Assembly: GCA_964492365.1 (NCBI GenBank)
Contig: CAZBKA010000001.1
Coordinates: 1-59,891 of the forward strand
Length of the DNA stretch: 59,891 bases
Direction of reading: 5' to 3'
Origin: JAGLTN01 sp035403325
GTDB taxonomy: Bacteria; Planctomycetota; Phycisphaerae; Sedimentisphaerales; Anaerobacaceae
Shown: piece after piece, positions 8,731 to 18,260 of the stretch
Position numbering within the stretch: position 1 is the first letter of the stretch
Layout of the letters: every line of letters starts with the position of its first letter
Translations under genes and position numbers: made by a program
The notes under the pieces: generated by a model
Told to the model about the DNA's origin: nothing
What the model saw: only the letters and a program-made list of their open reading frames with translations
Databases searched by the model: none

Positions 8731-9353
8731 TGAAGTATGTTTGCATACTTTGTTCTTTGGCGGCGATTTTATGGTTCATGATGTTTTCACCATGGACAAG
8801 GGATAGTATTAATTTCTGGGTTTTGATGATGATTTCTACGGGAGTGCTGGCAGGTGCAGGGAGTTGGGCTGGGCGAGACGGTCCTGGAAAAATCTGGGAG
8901 TTTAAGACAGGTTATGTGTTTGTAGCTTTGGTGGGGAGTTTTTTGCTTTATGTGATTTTTTGGGAGGCGAATTTATTATTTCGTCAATTACTGCCTTTCG
9001 CAGGCTCGCAGGTAGATTCAATATATAAACCGAGAGGAAATTGCAATCTGTTGGAAATTGGTTTGATGCTGTTATTATGGATCGGCCCTGCAGAGGAGAT
9101 ATTCTGGCGTGGTTTTGTTCAGAGGCGACTCGGTGAGGTTTTTGGCGGCAGGTGGGGGTATATCTGGGCTGTTGTGGTTTACAGCTTTGTGCATGTATGG
9201 GGATTTAATTTAATGCTCTTGGGGGCGGCTATGGTTGGGGGGGTAGTCTGGGGAGCGATGTATTACCGGTTTAAATCTATTTGGCCTGGGGTTATATGCC
9301 ATGCGGTTTGGGATGTTGCGATATTTGTGATCTGGCCTATATATGTAGATTAG
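8730..9353 (+). CDS. CPBP-family intramembrane metalloprotease
   Basis: A 207-residue integral membrane protein with about five helices. The Abi/CPBP motifs are present: EEIFWRGF (Glu122, Glu123, Arg127), FVHVWG (His155) and a final CHAVWD. Members cleave prenylated or membrane proteins or act in peptide immunity; the substrate here is unknown. It is translationally coupled to menA by a four-base TGATG overlap. A physical link to prenyl-lipid metabolism is only suggested by this pairing. Confidence 0.82.
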   Translation: MKYVCILCSLAAILWFMMFSPWTRDSINFWVLMMISTGVLAGAGSWAGRDGPGKIWEFKTGYVFVALVGSFLLYVIFWEANLLFRQLLPFAGSQVDSIYKPRGNCNLLEIGLMLLLWIGPAEEIFWRGFVQRRLGEVFGGRWGYIWAVVVYSFVHVWGFNLMLLGAAMVGGVVWGAMYYRFKSIWPGVICHAVWDVAIFVIWPIYVD

Positions 9354-9882
9354 ATGGTGATACTGGTTTTAGAAAGTTATCGGAAGGAACCTGCCTTTTT
9401 TTTAAACACGAGAAGTTTTTGTGAAAAAAGCATAAAATAGCCATTTACTTATGATAACACGCATTTTTTTCCCCCCACAAATATAAAAAAGTAATGAACC
9501 ATTTTTTATAAGACGTTTAATATTCCTTTAATATATTCACACGTCATTTTTAGCCGACATCCAAAAGTGTGGTTGCATTATCAAGATAATACTACATCAT
9601 TGAGTAAGGCTTTATTATTAAAATTATTAGCAGTATTTGATGCAATTTTTACTCTGGCAATATAAGAGTAAGGAAATAAAAAGTAGTATTTTTTATGTGT
9701 TTTTTCTTCAAGACAGGAATCAGCATTAAAATTTACTTCTAATATATTTCACTTTGTTTTGTGTATTTTTTTAAGAGTATATTTTTCAAGGGGATACTCT
9801 ATAAAAATATGGTTGAGTTGGCAAAATTATATGTGAATGTATAGAACTATTGAATAATGTTTTTTTGAGAGGATGTGTTGTA
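9354..9882. other. 529-base intergenic region upstream of chemoreceptor gene
   Basis: An AT-rich stretch with no open frame that looks coding and no tRNA-like fold. The only structure seen is an inverted repeat, AGAGTAT at 9774-9780 and ATACTCT at 9794-9800, about 85 bases before the chemoreceptor ATG. A clear promoter could not be assigned. Confidence 0.5.
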
Positions 9883-11511
9883 ATGTTTAAAAAATGTAGT
9901 CTTAAAACGAAGCTGGTTAGTATGTTTGTTGTAATGTTGGTAACTGCCGGCGTTTTTTTTATGGCTGTTTCCTATAGATGTTCGTCAAAAGTAGCAAAGA
10001 GCCTGACAGACCATACTCTCAAAATGAAAATAAATGGTGATATTTGTTCTGCTGGGTTATATTCCGCGAAATACTATGGTCAGATTAGTTGTGCTGACGG
10101 AGTATTGGTAGACAAAGACGGTAAATCTATTGAAGGCAGCTATCAGATGGTTGATGCGATGAAGGAGGACCTGGGAGTTTCTGCTACTATTTTCGTTCGT
10201 GACGGCAGTGATTTTCGTCGTATTACGACAAACATTATTGGAAAAGATGGAAAGAGAGCAGTAGGTACATATCTTGGAACAAGCAGTGCGGCTTATGGTC
10301 CTATCTGCCAGAAAAACAATTACATCGGTACAGCAAATATACTTGGTACACCATATCTGACAGCTTATGATCCGATTCTAGATAATGAAAAAAATGTTAT
10401 TGGTATCATGTTCCTTGGTATCCCACAGGCAGAGGTTAACGCGATTTCGCAATCAAATATTCGGTCACTGCTTAAAAATATTGCTTGTATGTTCGTAGCC
10501 GTACTTAGTGTAACGATTTTTGTTGTAGTTATTTTTGCGAACGGGTTAAGTAAGAGCCTTCAAAAGACGGTCATGCAATTAGAACACTTTGCAAACAATG
10601 TGGCATCGTCATCAGACCAGGTATCTTCTGCATCGCAGTCACTTGCTGACGGGACAACCGAGCAGGCGGCTGGTTTGGAAGAGACATCATCTTCTCTCGA
10701 AGAGATGTCATCAATGACCAAGCAAAATGCGGATAATGCCCAACAGGCTAATATCCTCGCATCAGAAGCTCGCAATGCGGCAGATAATGGAACAAATGCA
10801 ATGGGCAAGATGAGTAAAGCAATTAACGATATTCAGCAGAGCGCTGACGAAACAGCAAAGATAATCAAGGTTATCGATGCGATAGCTTTTCAGACAAATC
10901 TTCTTGCATTAAATGCGGCTGTTGAGGCTGCACGTGCCGGCGAAGCTGGTAAGGGATTTGCAGTTGTCGCAGACGAGGTAAGAAATCTGGCAATGAAATC
11001 AGCAGAGGCGGCAAAAAATACATCAGCGATGATCGAAGAGTCAGTTAAGAATTCCAAGAATGGTGTAGACATTGCAAACGAAGTTGAAAAAACTCTTAAT
11101 GAAATAGTTATAGGCATCAGCAAGACAACGGAGCTTGTTGGCGAAATAGCAGCAGCTACTCAGGAACAGGCACAAGGCATTGGTCAGGTTAATACAGCTA
11201 TTGCCCAGATGGACAAAGTAACTCAGCAAAATGCAGCCAATGCAGAAGAATCTGCCAGTGCATCCGAAGAGTTGAGCGCACAAGCTGAGTCGATGAACGA
11301 AATAGTAAGTCAGCTTTCCGCTTTGGTTGGAGGCAATGTTGAATCATCTGGTTCAAAAACAAGCAGCACAACTAAGAAAAAATTATCATCCAGTGATAGT
11401 GCATTTCATAATATAGCATCCGGCGGTAAAAAACGAGCATCTTTAAGTGAGAGAAAAGTTAAATCCATGTCCAGCAGCATGGAAGATGGTTTTGAAGATT
11501 TTAATATGTAA
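9883..11511 (+). CDS. Methyl-accepting chemotaxis protein with periplasmic Cache domain
   Basis: A 542-residue chemoreceptor. It has a membrane helix at about residues 11-30, a periplasmic single-Cache sensor (about 35-185; ATIFVRDGSDFRRITTN, GTYLG, YDPILDNEKNVIGIMFLGIP), and a second helix (about 187-210). The cytoplasmic signalling rod carries the hairpin tip AFQTNLLALNAAVEAARAGE and the methylation-type sequence EQAAGLEETSSSLEEMS. The usual HAMP linker after the second helix is missing or reduced to about 15 residues. The ATG at 9883 has GAGAGGA upstream; a TTG 33 bases earlier is less likely. No che genes lie nearby. The ligand is unknown. Confidence 0.92.
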   Translation: MFKKCSLKTKLVSMFVVMLVTAGVFFMAVSYRCSSKVAKSLTDHTLKMKINGDICSAGLYSAKYYGQISCADGVLVDKDGKSIEGSYQMVDAMKEDLGVSATIFVRDGSDFRRITTNIIGKDGKRAVGTYLGTSSAAYGPICQKNNYIGTANILGTPYLTAYDPILDNEKNVIGIMFLGIPQAEVNAISQSNIRSLLKNIACMFVAVLSVTIFVVVIFANGLSKSLQKTVMQLEHFANNVASSSDQVSSASQSLADGTTEQAAGLEETSSSLEEMSSMTKQNADNAQQANILASEARNAADNGTNAMGKMSKAINDIQQSADETAKIIKVIDAIAFQTNLLALNAAVEAARAGEAGKGFAVVADEVRNLAMKSAEAAKNTSAMIEESVKNSKNGVDIANEVEKTLNEIVIGISKTTELVGEIAAATQEQAQGIGQVNTAIAQMDKVTQQNAANAEESASASEELSAQAESMNEIVSQLSALVGGNVESSGSKTSSTTKKKLSSSDSAFHNIASGGKKRASLSERKVKSMSSSMEDGFEDFNM

Positions 11512-11525
11512 AAAATTCGTACTTT

Positions 11526-11569
11526 AGCCCAAAGGCCGAGCTGTATAACGCTGTTCGGCCTTTTAGGCT
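11526..11569 (+). terminator. Terminator after chemoreceptor gene
   Basis: A hairpin with stem AAAGGCCGA (11531-11539) and TCGGCCTTT (11555-11563), flanked by AGCC and GGCT that can extend it. It stands 14 bases after the stop codon and may act on both strands, since the next gene is convergent. Confidence 0.75.
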
Positions 11570-11606
11570 TTGCCTGCTTCGACGATTAATTTTCTATTGT
11601 TGTTTT

Positions 11607-14600
11607 TTAATTATGCTTTTCGGTTAAAATTTTTACGGGTCCGATCAAGCCGCTTTCTATTAGTTGTCTGTCACGCATCCGCGAGAGTGGAAACATGGGG
11701 GCTGAGCTGATTCGGCTATCGTTATTCAGCTCTGCATCGGCAACCATACGATTGTGCCAGGTTGTTGAGACCGCTATTTCCAGGGTGTTTGTACCTGGTT
11801 TAATTGCCTTGGTGATATTGATTCTGAAAGGCGGCTTCCATAAAAAGCCGAGTGATTGGCCATTTAATGTAACTTCGGCGAGATTGGCTACATTGCCAAG
11901 ATCAATGAATATGTCCTGCTGTTTTTCATTTGGCTGAAATTCAAAAGTATTTCGATAGACGGCGGTTCCGCTGAAATGTTTAATCTGTTCATCGGGATGT
12001 TTATGCAGGGATTGCAGTTCGCTTAAAACTATTTCTGGAGGGTTATTGCTGTTGGGCTGCTGGAACTGGACTTTCCATGGGCCCTGGATATCCTGCAAAA
12101 CATCGAATTCTGGGAAGTTTGCGGCTTTGAGTTTTGGCGGGGCAGAGGCTTTTCGGAATACGATAAAGTAACTCTCGGCTGGTGCAAATTCAAGAGGGAT
12201 ATGAGTGAGACCATTTTCAATCCACCAGTTTGCAAGCTGACGCTGCTGGCCGGTGTCCGGGTTCCAAAGCTCGGGTTGCTTTCCATTTACACGAAATACG
12301 GCTTCAACATTTCTGGGCTGATATTGCTGGTTGCTTATGAAATAAATATCGCTGCGGCCATCTTGACGATGTCCCCATGAGAAAGCGCGCGACGTATATT
12401 GCTGTTTCTCGTGCCAGACATAGCTCTGGTCGACTCCTTTAAAAGTAAGGTCGGGGAGGATATTAAGTTTTTCAAGAACGGCTGGCAGTGAACAATTGCT
12501 ATTAACCTTGTCCCAACCACTGGCGACAATGTCACGGAGCTGCTGGTCACATTTTGGATAGTTGGTCATGCTCGGTGAGCGGGTTGGTTTTTGTCCTATT
12601 ACTGGAACGTTGGCCTGGGCTAATTCCGCAATTTTCTGTGCAACTTCTGGTGTCATTGGCTGGTTATCCGGCAGAATCAGCATGCTGTAAGTCATTTTGC
12701 CGGGTAACATGATTTTTCCATTTTTTGCTTTGGTGTAATTTAGCAGAGCATCGCGATTGATACAGCCGTAAGTATAACCGTCGGGGAGTTGTGGGTTTAA
12801 TCGGTCATGCAAGAGTGCGCGGGTTGGTTGATTTTCACCGACATAATAGAGGACATCAGCGACGGGCACACCGAGTTGAAGAACGGCCTGGCAACGCTGG
12901 AGGTAATCGAACCAGACTTTTGATGCTCGCCACCAGGTTTGCATCCGGCTGTATTCAGAACCAACGCCGTCAAGGGTAATACCAGGGCTTTGATTGAGTG
13001 CCTTGAGTGCCCAGACGTGCAGGACGAAACGGTTTATGCCTAGTGCAAAGTTATGATCGCCAAGCGTCTTCATGGCAAATGGGTCGTCGTCCCAGTCCAT
13101 ATTGATTTGCGTGAAAGCTTCAGCCTGTATGATTCTCTTGCCGTAAAGTCGTCCGCCATAAACGGCGTCGAGTATGTCGGTGGGCTTGTCATGGGAAAAA
13201 CTCTCGTACCAGAATTCGCCCATGGGTATATCGACTTGTCCATAGAGTGACATACCGTCGCTGAGCATTGTTGGGGCGATGCATTCGGCTGAGAAGTTAC
13301 CGCCGAGCTTATGGACTTTCTTTACCATGGGAGCAAAAAAATTATCTGGTACAATTTCGGCGATGGTTTGCCTGACATCGTGCAGGAAACGTTCAGATAT
13401 TTCTGCATTTGCTATGGGGACGCCTGTCATTGCGGGCAGATATCGAATCGGGTCATAGCCACGGCGTTTGATAAATTCATTACGGAAAACGGGTGACCAG
13501 TTCTGGCAGGCGCATTCCCAACTATCGGTATGACTGCCGGCGAGAACCTTGGTCATAAGTTTTTTGTAGCGAGCTGCAGCTTTGCCGAACCATGATGCGA
13601 CCTGAGCATCGACGGCAGCGGGGTTAAACTTGTCGGCTTCGAGGCCTATTCCAGCACCGGCGGGGCCATTGGTCATACCTGTCGTGGTGTAGCCGATACG
13701 CTGAATAACCCAGTTATTACCTGGAGGTGCTTTCCAGCAAAGAGAACCATCGTTATTCAACTGGTCGGTCAGGTCAATAATCTTATCGGCATCGACGGCG
13801 AGACAATCCGGCAGCTGTTTGTTTGTTGTTGGTTTACTGATTCGCCAAGAGAATCCGGCTTTGCCTTGCCAATCGCTGATTACGGGCTGTTCACTTACAA
13901 TAACCTGAGTGAGGCCGACTCCAGGTTCCTTGGCATGATCCAAATCCTCACAAGACTTTTCGCTACCAGCGGGGTCATAAACGAATCGGAAGAATTTTGC
14001 TTTTGTCGGCTCGATTGCTGAAGTTGTCACCATTATATCCTGCCAGCCATGTCTGGGGACGGGCAAATGTCCCAATGAACTGAAGTTTTCACCATCATCA
14101 CTGATCTGGACTTCAAGACGCATTGCCTGATAGGAACGTCGGCTTGGAACGATGGTAATCGACCTGCATGTAATGGGCGTATCGAATTCATATTGAAACC
14201 ATCCGGGTTGGGGCAGTTCGATTCCTTTTCCATCGCCCTTTAGAAGCTCTTTAAAATCCATGGTTTCAAAGCTGCTGGTTACTTTTACTTGTTGTTCAAG
14301 GGAGCTTGCTGCATTTTCAACAGGTTCCGGATATGCCAGTAAGGCGATGTCACGGTAGTAGTTTTCTTTGCATTTTGGTTTTTCAATTTGGCCTTGAAAA
14401 AGTTCACCGCCTGGGATGATAGTTTTTGACCAGGTTAATTCCTGCATGGACAACTCAGGTGTTATTTCGGGGCCTGCGGCAGTAGCCCAACCATCACAGG
14501 CGTTGAGTCTGATTTTTAATCCCAATCGGTTGGCCTGCTCAACGGTGTAATCAACATGCTGCCACCACAAATCAGTCAGAGAGGGTACTGGCGGGTTTGT

Positions 14601-14861
14601 CAGAGCCTGTCCTCCGCCGATAGAAAAAAGATAAGCGCCACCGATGCCATGATCGGCCATTGCCTCGAGGTCAGCTTTGATACCTTCTTTGCTGACGTTA
14701 TTATGCATCCAGTACCAGAATGTCCAGGGCTTAGAGTCCTCGGAAGGTTTTTTCCAGGCATCATCCAGTTTGCCGAGAATGTAATTATTATTGTTTTGCC
14801 CCCAGCAGGTAAAGGCAAAACACATTAAGATTACTATTGGACAAAGCTTGAATTGTTTCAT
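11607..14861 (-). CDS. Exported glycoside hydrolase, GH106 alpha-L-rhamnosidase family
   Basis: A 1084-residue secreted enzyme. A signal peptide (KLCPIVILMCFAFTCWG) is followed by the GH106 start: WTFWYWMHNNVSKEGIKADLEAMADHGIGG. The middle is the family's catalytic barrel, and the C-terminus is a jelly-roll sugar-binding domain with VYRNTFEF and VTLNGQSLGFLWKPPFRINIT. GH106 enzymes remove alpha-L-rhamnose from plant or algal polysaccharides such as pectic and ulvan-type chains. The frame is open 17 codons further upstream from a TTG, but the ATG at 14861 gives a clean signal peptide. It stands alone, divergent from a PIG-L deacetylase. Confidence 0.88.
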   Translation of the reverse strand: MKQFKLCPIVILMCFAFTCWGQNNNNYILGKLDDAWKKPSEDSKPWTFWYWMHNNVSKEGIKADLEAMADHGIGGAYLFSIGGGQALTNPPVPSLTDLWWQHVDYTVEQANRLGLKIRLNACDGWATAAGPEITPELSMQELTWSKTIIPGGELFQGQIEKPKCKENYYRDIALLAYPEPVENAASSLEQQVKVTSSFETMDFKELLKGDGKGIELPQPGWFQYEFDTPITCRSITIVPSRRSYQAMRLEVQISDDGENFSSLGHLPVPRHGWQDIMVTTSAIEPTKAKFFRFVYDPAGSEKSCEDLDHAKEPGVGLTQVIVSEQPVISDWQGKAGFSWRISKPTTNKQLPDCLAVDADKIIDLTDQLNNDGSLCWKAPPGNNWVIQRIGYTTTGMTNGPAGAGIGLEADKFNPAAVDAQVASWFGKAAARYKKLMTKVLAGSHTDSWECACQNWSPVFRNEFIKRRGYDPIRYLPAMTGVPIANAEISERFLHDVRQTIAEIVPDNFFAPMVKKVHKLGGNFSAECIAPTMLSDGMSLYGQVDIPMGEFWYESFSHDKPTDILDAVYGGRLYGKRIIQAEAFTQINMDWDDDPFAMKTLGDHNFALGINRFVLHVWALKALNQSPGITLDGVGSEYSRMQTWWRASKVWFDYLQRCQAVLQLGVPVADVLYYVGENQPTRALLHDRLNPQLPDGYTYGCINRDALLNYTKAKNGKIMLPGKMTYSMLILPDNQPMTPEVAQKIAELAQANVPVIGQKPTRSPSMTNYPKCDQQLRDIVASGWDKVNSNCSLPAVLEKLNILPDLTFKGVDQSYVWHEKQQYTSRAFSWGHRQDGRSDIYFISNQQYQPRNVEAVFRVNGKQPELWNPDTGQQRQLANWWIENGLTHIPLEFAPAESYFIVFRKASAPPKLKAANFPEFDVLQDIQGPWKVQFQQPNSNNPPEIVLSELQSLHKHPDEQIKHFSGTAVYRNTFEFQPNEKQQDIFIDLGNVANLAEVTLNGQSLGFLWKPPFRINITKAIKPGTNTLEIAVSTTWHNRMVADAELNNDSRISSAPMFPLSRMRDRQLIESGLIGPVKILTEKHN

Positions 14862-15103
14862 TTTACCTGCGCTCACATTTCTGATAAATTTATTAAAACC
14901 ACAACGAAACAACGTTTATCAGGTGGATTGTAACGTTTATTATTTTTAATTCAAGAAGTTCTACGATTACATCGGATATATGTGCGGCTGTTTTCTTTTG
15001 GTTTTATGCTTGCCTGGTTTTAGAAATATCGATACACTTTTGTAAGTGTTCCTTTGCAAGTGATCGCGGGTAGTTAGACTTTTTATTTTAATTGGAAAAT
15101 ATT

Positions 15104-15853
15104 ATGAATAAGACAGTTTTATCTATTATGGCGCATCCTGATGATGCGGAGTTTTTGTGTGCTGGTACAATCACATTGCTTAAGAATGCCGGCTGGGATA
15201 TTCATATTGCAACGATGACGCCTGGTGATTGCGGCTCGAAGGATTTAAGTCGTCAGGAGATATCCAAGATTCGCAGGGCTGAGGGAGCGGCAGCGGCGAA
15301 AGTTCTTGGCGGCACTTATCACTGCCTGGAATGTGAAGATGTTTTTATAATGTATGATAAACCGACACTGCAAAAAGTTATAACGTTAATAAGAACGGTA
15401 AAACCGACAATTGTTTTTACTACAAGCCCGGTTGATTACTTTATTGATCATGAGATTACGAGCAGTCTGGCAAGGACGGCTTGTTTTGTTTGCGGAGTAC
15501 CAAATGCAGAATGTGAATGTATGGAGCCTTATCATTTTGTTCCTTATCTTTACTATGCCGATTCTCTGGAAGGAAAAGATATTTTCGGCAAGGGAATTGT
15601 TCCATCGATTTATGTTGATATTTCCACAGCGATAGAAGTTAAAGAGAAGATGCTTTGCTGCCATGCGAGCCAACGTGAATGGCTGCTTAAGCAGCATCAT
15701 ATCGATGAATATATTGAGTCAATGAAGAAAATGTCTAAGCAACGAGGCAATGAGGCTGGTTGTAAGTACGCAGAGGGATTAAGACAACATCTTGGTCATG
15801 CGTATCCTTCAAATAATATTCTTAAAGAAATTTTGGGTGATTTTATAAAATAG
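15104..15853 (+). CDS. PIG-L/LmbE-family deacetylase
   Basis: A 249-residue zinc-dependent deacetylase. The metal-binding motif is AHPDDAEF near the N-terminus (residues 10-17), and a second histidine lies in FIDHEITSS. Such enzymes remove acetyl groups from N-acetylglucosamine-type sugars or related amides; the substrate is not known here. The frame is open four codons upstream from a TTG, but MNKTVLSIMAHPDD is the usual family start. No signal peptide, so cytoplasmic. Divergent from the GH106 gene, which may suggest shared control over sugar catabolism. Confidence 0.85.
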   Translation: MNKTVLSIMAHPDDAEFLCAGTITLLKNAGWDIHIATMTPGDCGSKDLSRQEISKIRRAEGAAAAKVLGGTYHCLECEDVFIMYDKPTLQKVITLIRTVKPTIVFTTSPVDYFIDHEITSSLARTACFVCGVPNAECECMEPYHFVPYLYYADSLEGKDIFGKGIVPSIYVDISTAIEVKEKMLCCHASQREWLLKQHHIDEYIESMKKMSKQRGNEAGCKYAEGLRQHLGHAYPSNNILKEILGDFIK

Positions 15854-15892
15854 CTAAAGTTTAAATATTTATAACCCTTATTATAATTAAGA

Positions 15893-16351
15893 TCAATCTT
15901 TCTTTGGTCCCTGTGTATTACAAAGTGTTTCATGAATAATTGCAAGAGCTTTGTCCTGTGCTGCAAGATGAGTGAGTATGGCACGTACTTCCTCTTCAGC
16001 TTTTTGATTAATGATAAAATCCTGATGTGCTTCAATACGGTCCCTTGCTGCTAAACGGTTCTGACTCATCATGATGATCGGGGCAGTATAGGCCGCTTGC
16101 AAAGACAGGAATAGATTCATCAAAATGAAAGGATAAGGATCCCAATGTTTTGCCCAGGCAATTATGTTCAGTACTGCCCACAGAGTTAAGATGGCAGATT
16201 GTATGATAATGAACTTCCATGATCCTACTACTGCGGCAACATGGTTTGCCATCGATTGAGCAAGAGTAAGCTTTTCGTCAACGATTTCATTGACATTCCT
16301 TAGTGGTTCGTGTTTGTGTACAAAAGGTTCTGGAAAATGTAATTTTTCCAT
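15893..16351 (-). CDS. DUF1003 membrane protein
   Basis: A 152-residue protein of the DUF1003 family (function unknown). It has two membrane helices (FIIIQSAILTLWAVLNIIAW and the PYPFILMNLFLSLQAAYTAPII region) and the family tail MMSQNRLAARDRIEAHQDF. The start at MEKLHF has AGGAG upstream; eight codons of open frame lie before it. It is convergent with the PIG-L gene. Confidence 0.85.
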   Translation of the reverse strand: MEKLHFPEPFVHKHEPLRNVNEIVDEKLTLAQSMANHVAAVVGSWKFIIIQSAILTLWAVLNIIAWAKHWDPYPFILMNLFLSLQAAYTAPIIMMSQNRLAARDRIEAHQDFIINQKAEEEVRAILTHLAAQDKALAIIHETLCNTQGPKKD

Positions 16352-16398
16352 GAAGTTTTCTCCTAATCTGAACAAGTAGAAAAATTATATCGCAGAGC

Positions 16399-16545
16399 AC
16401 ACAGTATAATTTTGCTCAGCTACGTTGCTGGTTTTATTTTTCCAACAATATTAAACCTGTTTTGTAAAATCAAGTTTTAAACTTTATATCGAAGTTTTTT
16501 AATCACAATAATTGCAAAAAACACGAATTTGGCGGCTGATTACCA
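16399..16545 (+). repeat. Interspersed noncoding repeat, copy A (~147 bp)
   Basis: This stretch matches, in inverted orientation, 44239-44387. The first 26 bases differ at one position (16399-16424, around TATAATTTTGCTCA). Further matching blocks are TTTTAAACTTTAT (then C/ATCGAAG), TCACAATAATTGCAAAAA and GATTACCA, all in the same order and nearly the same spacing (121 versus 123 bases after the first block). It has no coding potential and no terminal inverted repeats. In both places it lies upstream of sugar-use or transport genes on the same strand as the copy. Confidence 0.7.
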
Positions 16546-16630
16546 TTTCTTTTACGTGCTGGCTGTTACCTTTATTAAGAACCCAAAGGTGTGATCAAGT
16601 TGTTTTGTTCATCTGGTTCGATGATAATCC

Positions 16631-16659
16631 TTGCAGGATTTGATGAAATTGGGTATAAA
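16631..16659 (+). promoter_or_regulatory. Sigma-70-type promoter for the SIS gene
   Basis: TTGCAG, a 17-base spacer and TATAAA. Transcription would begin near 16667, leaving a 65-base leader before the ATG at 16732. The rest of the 16352-16731 gap contains repeat copy A and otherwise nothing recognised. Confidence 0.55.
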
Positions 16660-16731
16660 CACAGGGGTTGCCAGCTATGAATTGGCGGGTAATATTTTGA
16701 CTTAAATTATGGTTTTTAAGGAGTTCGTGTT

Positions 16732-17745
16732 ATGAATGCAGGTGAAAAATACAGCAGGTTTGCACTTGTTAAAGAGATGATGGAAACCGCTGATATTATA
16801 AGAAATTTCAAACTTAAAAACGCGGATAGTGTTGTTGCGTCGATCAGGGATTGTGGAAAATTGTTTTTTACGGGTGAAGGTTCAAGCAGGATATTTCCGG
16901 CTAAGAATGCGATGTATTATGCGATGAGCAAGGGTATTGGGGTGAGCTTTTCGACTGAGGGCAGCAGACAGGCGAGTGAGTATGACCTTTCGAGCTTTGC
17001 GGTTTTCGGTGCTTCCAATAGCGGGCAGACGAAAGAGGTAATATGTCTTTTCGATGCACTTAAAAAAGCAGGGCACGATAGATTGTTTACTTTGACGGCT
17101 CATAAGAATACTAAGCTGGAGTCTTTTGCTAATCAGGGGTTTGTGCTTAGCTGTGGTAATGAAGATGCTGTGGCTGCGACTAAGAGCGTTGAAGAACAGG
17201 CGCTGGTTTATCAGCAGATATTAGCCATGATTGACGGCGGGGATATAAGCAGTGAGCTTGGTGAGCTGGGTGATGCGGTTGAGGCAGCGTTGACGATGAA
17301 GATTGATCCGAAAATTACAGAGGCTATTGCTAAGGCTGGGACGATTTATTTTTCAGGGCGCAATGATGGTGTGGCTGAGGAGCTGACGCTTAAGACTAAC
17401 GAGATTACTCGTAAGAAGAGCGACTATCTTGAGGGGACATATGCGGTGCACGGGATTGAGGAGGTTATGAACAGAGATGATGTTGTTATCCTTATTAATC
17501 CATTTGAGGCAGAGCTTGACAAGATTAAAAAGACGCTTGTTGATGGTGTCGGGATGAAAGTTTTTGCAGTATCTGAAAGCGATACGATCTTTCCAACGAT
17601 AAAGATACGCGGCGTCGGGGAGCTGAGCAATTATGTTTATCTTGCAGCGGGATGGAACATTCTTGTTGAGGTTGGTATCAGTCTTGGTATTAATCTTGAT
17701 AAGCCGACAAGGGCACGCAAAGTTGGGAACGAATTTAACGGCTAA
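16732..17745 (+). CDS. Double SIS-domain sugar isomerase/deaminase-like protein
   Basis: A 337-residue cytosolic protein with two SIS phosphosugar-binding domains, as in the isomerase half of GlmS and in FrlB/AgaS-type enzymes. Visible motifs are FTGEGSSRIFPAKNA, STEGSRQASEY, FGASNSGQTKEVI and AATKSVEEQALV, then YFSGRNDGVAEELTLKTNEI in the second domain. It lacks a glutaminase domain, so it is not GlmS itself. It probably converts an amino or keto sugar phosphate; the substrate cannot be read from sequence. AAGGAG precedes the ATG. Single-gene unit, ending in a strong terminator. Confidence 0.82.
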   Translation: MNAGEKYSRFALVKEMMETADIIRNFKLKNADSVVASIRDCGKLFFTGEGSSRIFPAKNAMYYAMSKGIGVSFSTEGSRQASEYDLSSFAVFGASNSGQTKEVICLFDALKKAGHDRLFTLTAHKNTKLESFANQGFVLSCGNEDAVAATKSVEEQALVYQQILAMIDGGDISSELGELGDAVEAALTMKIDPKITEAIAKAGTIYFSGRNDGVAEELTLKTNEITRKKSDYLEGTYAVHGIEEVMNRDDVVILINPFEAELDKIKKTLVDGVGMKVFAVSESDTIFPTIKIRGVGELSNYVYLAAGWNILVEVGISLGINLDKPTRARKVGNEFNG

Positions 17746-17767
17746 TCATATTTTTCAGAATTTTGCT

Positions 17768-17807
17768 AAGGGTATTTCAGGCTTTGATCTGAAGTACCCT
17801 TTTTTTA
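17768..17807 (+). terminator. Terminator after SIS gene
   Basis: Stem AAGGGTATTTCAG / CTGAAGTACCCTT with one G-U pair, an eight-base loop and a run of T. It stands 22 bases after the stop. Confidence 0.88.
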
Positions 17808-18260
17808 TAGGTGGGAGGGATTAGTGGTGTGCCGATATTAGCTGATTTGTCCTATAATATTGCGGTGGAAGATATTTTGCACTGTTTTACAGGGTTTAAG
17901 TAAACAAACGGCAATAAATTGACGAAAAACATAACGAAGAAACTAAGGACAGCGCGAGTTGTGTTTTAGTTCAATAATTGCAAGCGTTTCGTGCATCTTC
18001 GGGGGTTATACTAGAAATGTTGTGGTTTTTTTGTGGATTCAAAGCAGAAAACAATTTGCTTGAATTTGGGTTGCATTCTTACAAAGTCTGACATCGATCG
18101 AGCTATTTGATAATTCCAGTAGAACATCTGTATAAATTTATCGCAGAAAATACAGACGGAAATATTGATAAACAGATTAATTAATTGAGGTTGATATTTT
18201 TAAGCTTATATCGATTCGGGTAAAAAATTCTAGTTACGAGGTTCTGATTGCAGAGGTGAT
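17808..18260. other. Intergenic region before response-regulator cluster
   Basis: About 450 bases without a credible gene. The only clear element is a promoter at 18107-18136. No RNA fold or repeat was recognised. Confidence 0.5.
18107..18136 (+). promoter_or_regulatory. Sigma-70-type promoter for response-regulator cluster
   Basis: TTGATA, an 18-base spacer and TATAAA. It would give a leader of about 118 bases before the first receiver gene at 18261. Confidence 0.5.

Noticed and set aside
9390..9410. Possible terminator after the CPBP gene (AAGG/CCTT followed by T-run)
   Set aside because: A four-base stem is too weak to call.
9553..9560. GCCGACAT resembling a sigma-28 -10 box upstream of the chemoreceptor gene
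   Set aside because: No TAAAG-like -35 at the right distance, and it is 320 bases from the start codon.
15034..15049. ACACTT/AAGTGT inverted repeat upstream of the PIG-L gene as a terminator or operator
   Set aside because: Only six base pairs, with no T-run and no second copy.
16617..16628. GGTTCGATGATA resembling a tRNA T-arm
   Set aside because: No matching stem and no other tRNA arms around it.
17974..17990. CAATAATTGCAAG as a third copy of the interspersed repeat
   Set aside because: Only this short AT-rich block matches; neighbouring blocks are absent.
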